From Pseudomonadota bacterium (GTDB taxonomy: Bacteria > Pseudomonadota > Gammaproteobacteria > Burkholderiales > Burkholderiaceae_B): DNA of 50,119 nucleotides. The notes beneath the pieces are model-generated. The model did not search any database. It had not been told where the DNA came from and worked only from the letters and a program-made list of their open reading frames with translations. A program made the position numbers and the translations under genes. The stretch covers positions 1 through 50,119 of the forward strand of contig JAEYZR010000188.1 of the NCBI GenBank assembly GCA_023427945.1, given 5' to 3'. The stretch's first letter is position 1. Each line of letters begins with the position of its first letter. This document shows positions 49,057 to 50,119 of the stretch, one piece after another.

Positions 49057-50119
49057 CGACGACCGTTGCCGACTTCGTCGATTCAGCGCGGCTGAATCAA
49101 CGCCTGGCGGATATGGCGTGCATCGGTGCCACCCCCGCGGGTGGCGTCGATCGCCAGGCGCTGACGCCGGGCGATGCACACGCGCAGGCACTGTTGGCCC
49201 GCTGGGGCAGCGAGATCGGCATGCTCGCCAGTCGCGACGAGGCAGGCAACCTGTTCTTGCGCATGGCCGGTCGCAACGACGCATTGCCCTGCGTGTTGAG
49301 CGGCTCGCACCTGGATACACAGCCCACAGGGGGACGCTACGACGGCGTGTTCGGTGTCATTGCTGCCCTGGAGGCCGTGCAGGCGATTCAGGCTGCCGGG
49401 GTGCAACCTCTGCGTGCCATAGAAGTGGTGGCGTGGATGAACGAAGAAGGCGCTCGCTTCGCGCCCGGCATGATGGGCGCCAGCGTGTACGCCGGCCAAC
49501 GCACACTGCAAGACATACTTGCCGTGACCGATGCCCAGGGCATCACCGTCGCACAGGCCCTGGCTGACGTGAACGCGGCCACACCCGCTATCGGCAAGCG
49601 GGCGTTGCCCGCCCCTCTGGCCTCGCAGCCGCAAGGCGGCGCAGCTTCGCATCCGCACAGCTATGTGGAAGCACACATCGAGCAAGGGCCGATACTCGAA
49701 CGCGAGGGCCTGCAGATTGGTGTGGTGACTGGCATTCAAGGCAAGCACACGTTCAGTGTCGAGGTGACCGGCGAAGCCGCGCATGCCGGCACCGCCTCGC
49801 GCGCCGAGCGTCGCGACGCGCTGCTGGCGGCCACAGCCATGATCCAGGCGCTGGACGCGGCCATGCGCGACGAAGCCGATCTGACGAAATTCACGATCGG
49901 GCGTATCACGGCCACACCCAACGCACCTTCCGTCGTGGCGCGGCGCGTGGTGTTCTCCATCGATCTGCGCCACCCCGACACCGCCACGCTGCAACGCCTG
50001 GCAACCTGGGTCGAGCCGATATGCCGGGCCCATGCCGGTCCATGCTCGGTCGAGGTCATCACGTTGTCGGCAGCCGATTCCCTGCAGTTTCCCCCATCCA
50101 TGCGTGCACGCATCCGCAA
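49053..50119 (+). CDS. M20-family N-carbamoyl-amino acid/allantoate-type amidohydrolase (partial)
   Basis: 355 codons with no stop before the right edge. Motifs of the Zn or Mn amidohydrolases are clear: SGSHLDTQPTGGRYDGVFG (metal His/Asp), WMNEEGARFAPGMMGASVYAG (Glu-Glu), SYVEAHIEQGPILE (metal His, Gln) and the dimer domain VTGEAAHAGTASRAERRDALLA. It cleaves an N-carbamoyl or ureido bond to give an amino acid, ammonia and CO2. A stop must lie a short way beyond the window, since the family is about 400-420 residues long. Confidence 0.92.
   Translation, partial: MTTTVADFVDSARLNQRLADMACIGATPAGGVDRQALTPGDAHAQALLARWGSEIGMLASRDEAGNLFLRMAGRNDALPCVLSGSHLDTQPTGGRYDGVFGVIAALEAVQAIQAAGVQPLRAIEVVAWMNEEGARFAPGMMGASVYAGQRTLQDILAVTDAQGITVAQALADVNAATPAIGKRALPAPLASQPQGGAASHPHSYVEAHIEQGPILEREGLQIGVVTGIQGKHTFSVEVTGEAAHAGTASRAERRDALLAATAMIQALDAAMRDEADLTKFTIGRITATPNAPSVVARRVVFSIDLRHPDTATLQRLATWVEPICRAHAGPCSVEVITLSAADSLQFPPSMRARIR

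Noticed and set aside
1..50119. CRISPR arrays, tRNA/rRNA genes, insertion sequences, phage genes, secretion-system genes
   Set aside because: None was seen: no regularly spaced repeats, no cloverleaf candidates noticed, no transposase or integrase motifs, no type III or VI components. A cloverleaf could be missed by eye.

Overview
The window looks like chromosomal DNA of a GC-rich betaproteobacterium of the Alcaligenaceae (Bordetella/Achromobacter-like). The strongest sign is the number of orphan periplasmic solute-binding proteins of the Bug/TctC family (seven in 50 kb). FecI/FecR/TonB-receptor systems, LysR and FadR-type GntR regulators and small aromatic or amide catabolic operons, all at high GC, fit the same group. 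The genus is inference. No rRNA, tRNA, CRISPR array, insertion sequence or phage gene was seen.

Layout. 1-2.0 kb: start of a periplasmic aldehyde oxidoreductase operon (paoA, paoB partial) with a divergent AraC regulator. 2.0-7.5 kb (minus): iron-responsive cassette 1, sigma factor - FecR - TonB receptor - YncE-like lipoprotein, headed by a Fur box lying on the promoter. 7.6-9.2 kb: VOC protein and LysR regulator. 9.2-15.7 kb (minus): TRAP transporter, GntR regulator, Bug protein, small coupled ORF, amidase. 15.8-21.65 kb (plus): cassette 2, with the same four-gene order as cassette 1, then a small atypical kinase on the other strand. 22.2-23.6 kb: an AT-rich island with a single gene encoding a protein that has an N-terminal myristoylation-like motif and an F-box, i.e. 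a eukaryote-directed effector candidate. 23.9-29.5 kb: aldehyde dehydrogenase - carboxymuconolactone-decarboxylase-like - GMC oxidoreductase - amidohydrolase operon, and a convergent Bug gene. 29.5-32.7 kb (minus): enolase-superfamily enzyme, Bug, LysR. 32.8-38.7 kb: LysR divergent from a Bug - hydrolase - CMD - Bug - MmgE/PrpD operon. 38.9-43.97 kb: LprI-like protein, enol-lactonase with a broken catC behind it, small unknown genes, Bug. 44.0-50.1 kb: Bug, GntR, then SDR - aminotransferase - hydrolase - M20 amidohydrolase (runs off the end).

How the parts work together. The two cassettes are cell-surface signalling systems for uptake of iron chelators or a related ligand: the STN domain of the receptor signals through FecR to the sigma factor. 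In each cassette the receptor is followed by a YncE-type beta-propeller lipoprotein. The catabolic islands pair soluble enzymes with a Bug binding protein and a local regulator. Palindromic sites of the TTGTATGAC type overlap the -10 region of three separate promoters (TRAP transporter, aldehyde dehydrogenase operon, Bug at 28.5-29.5 kb), suggesting one FadR-type GntR regulon. A different motif, TGCATACAA, marks the GntR/SDR divergent region near 46 kb.

Most notable items: the F-box/myristoylation effector candidate (22666-23568), the duplicated sigma/receptor/YncE cassette, the three-promoter operator set, and an unannotated catC pseudogene with a one-base frameshift.
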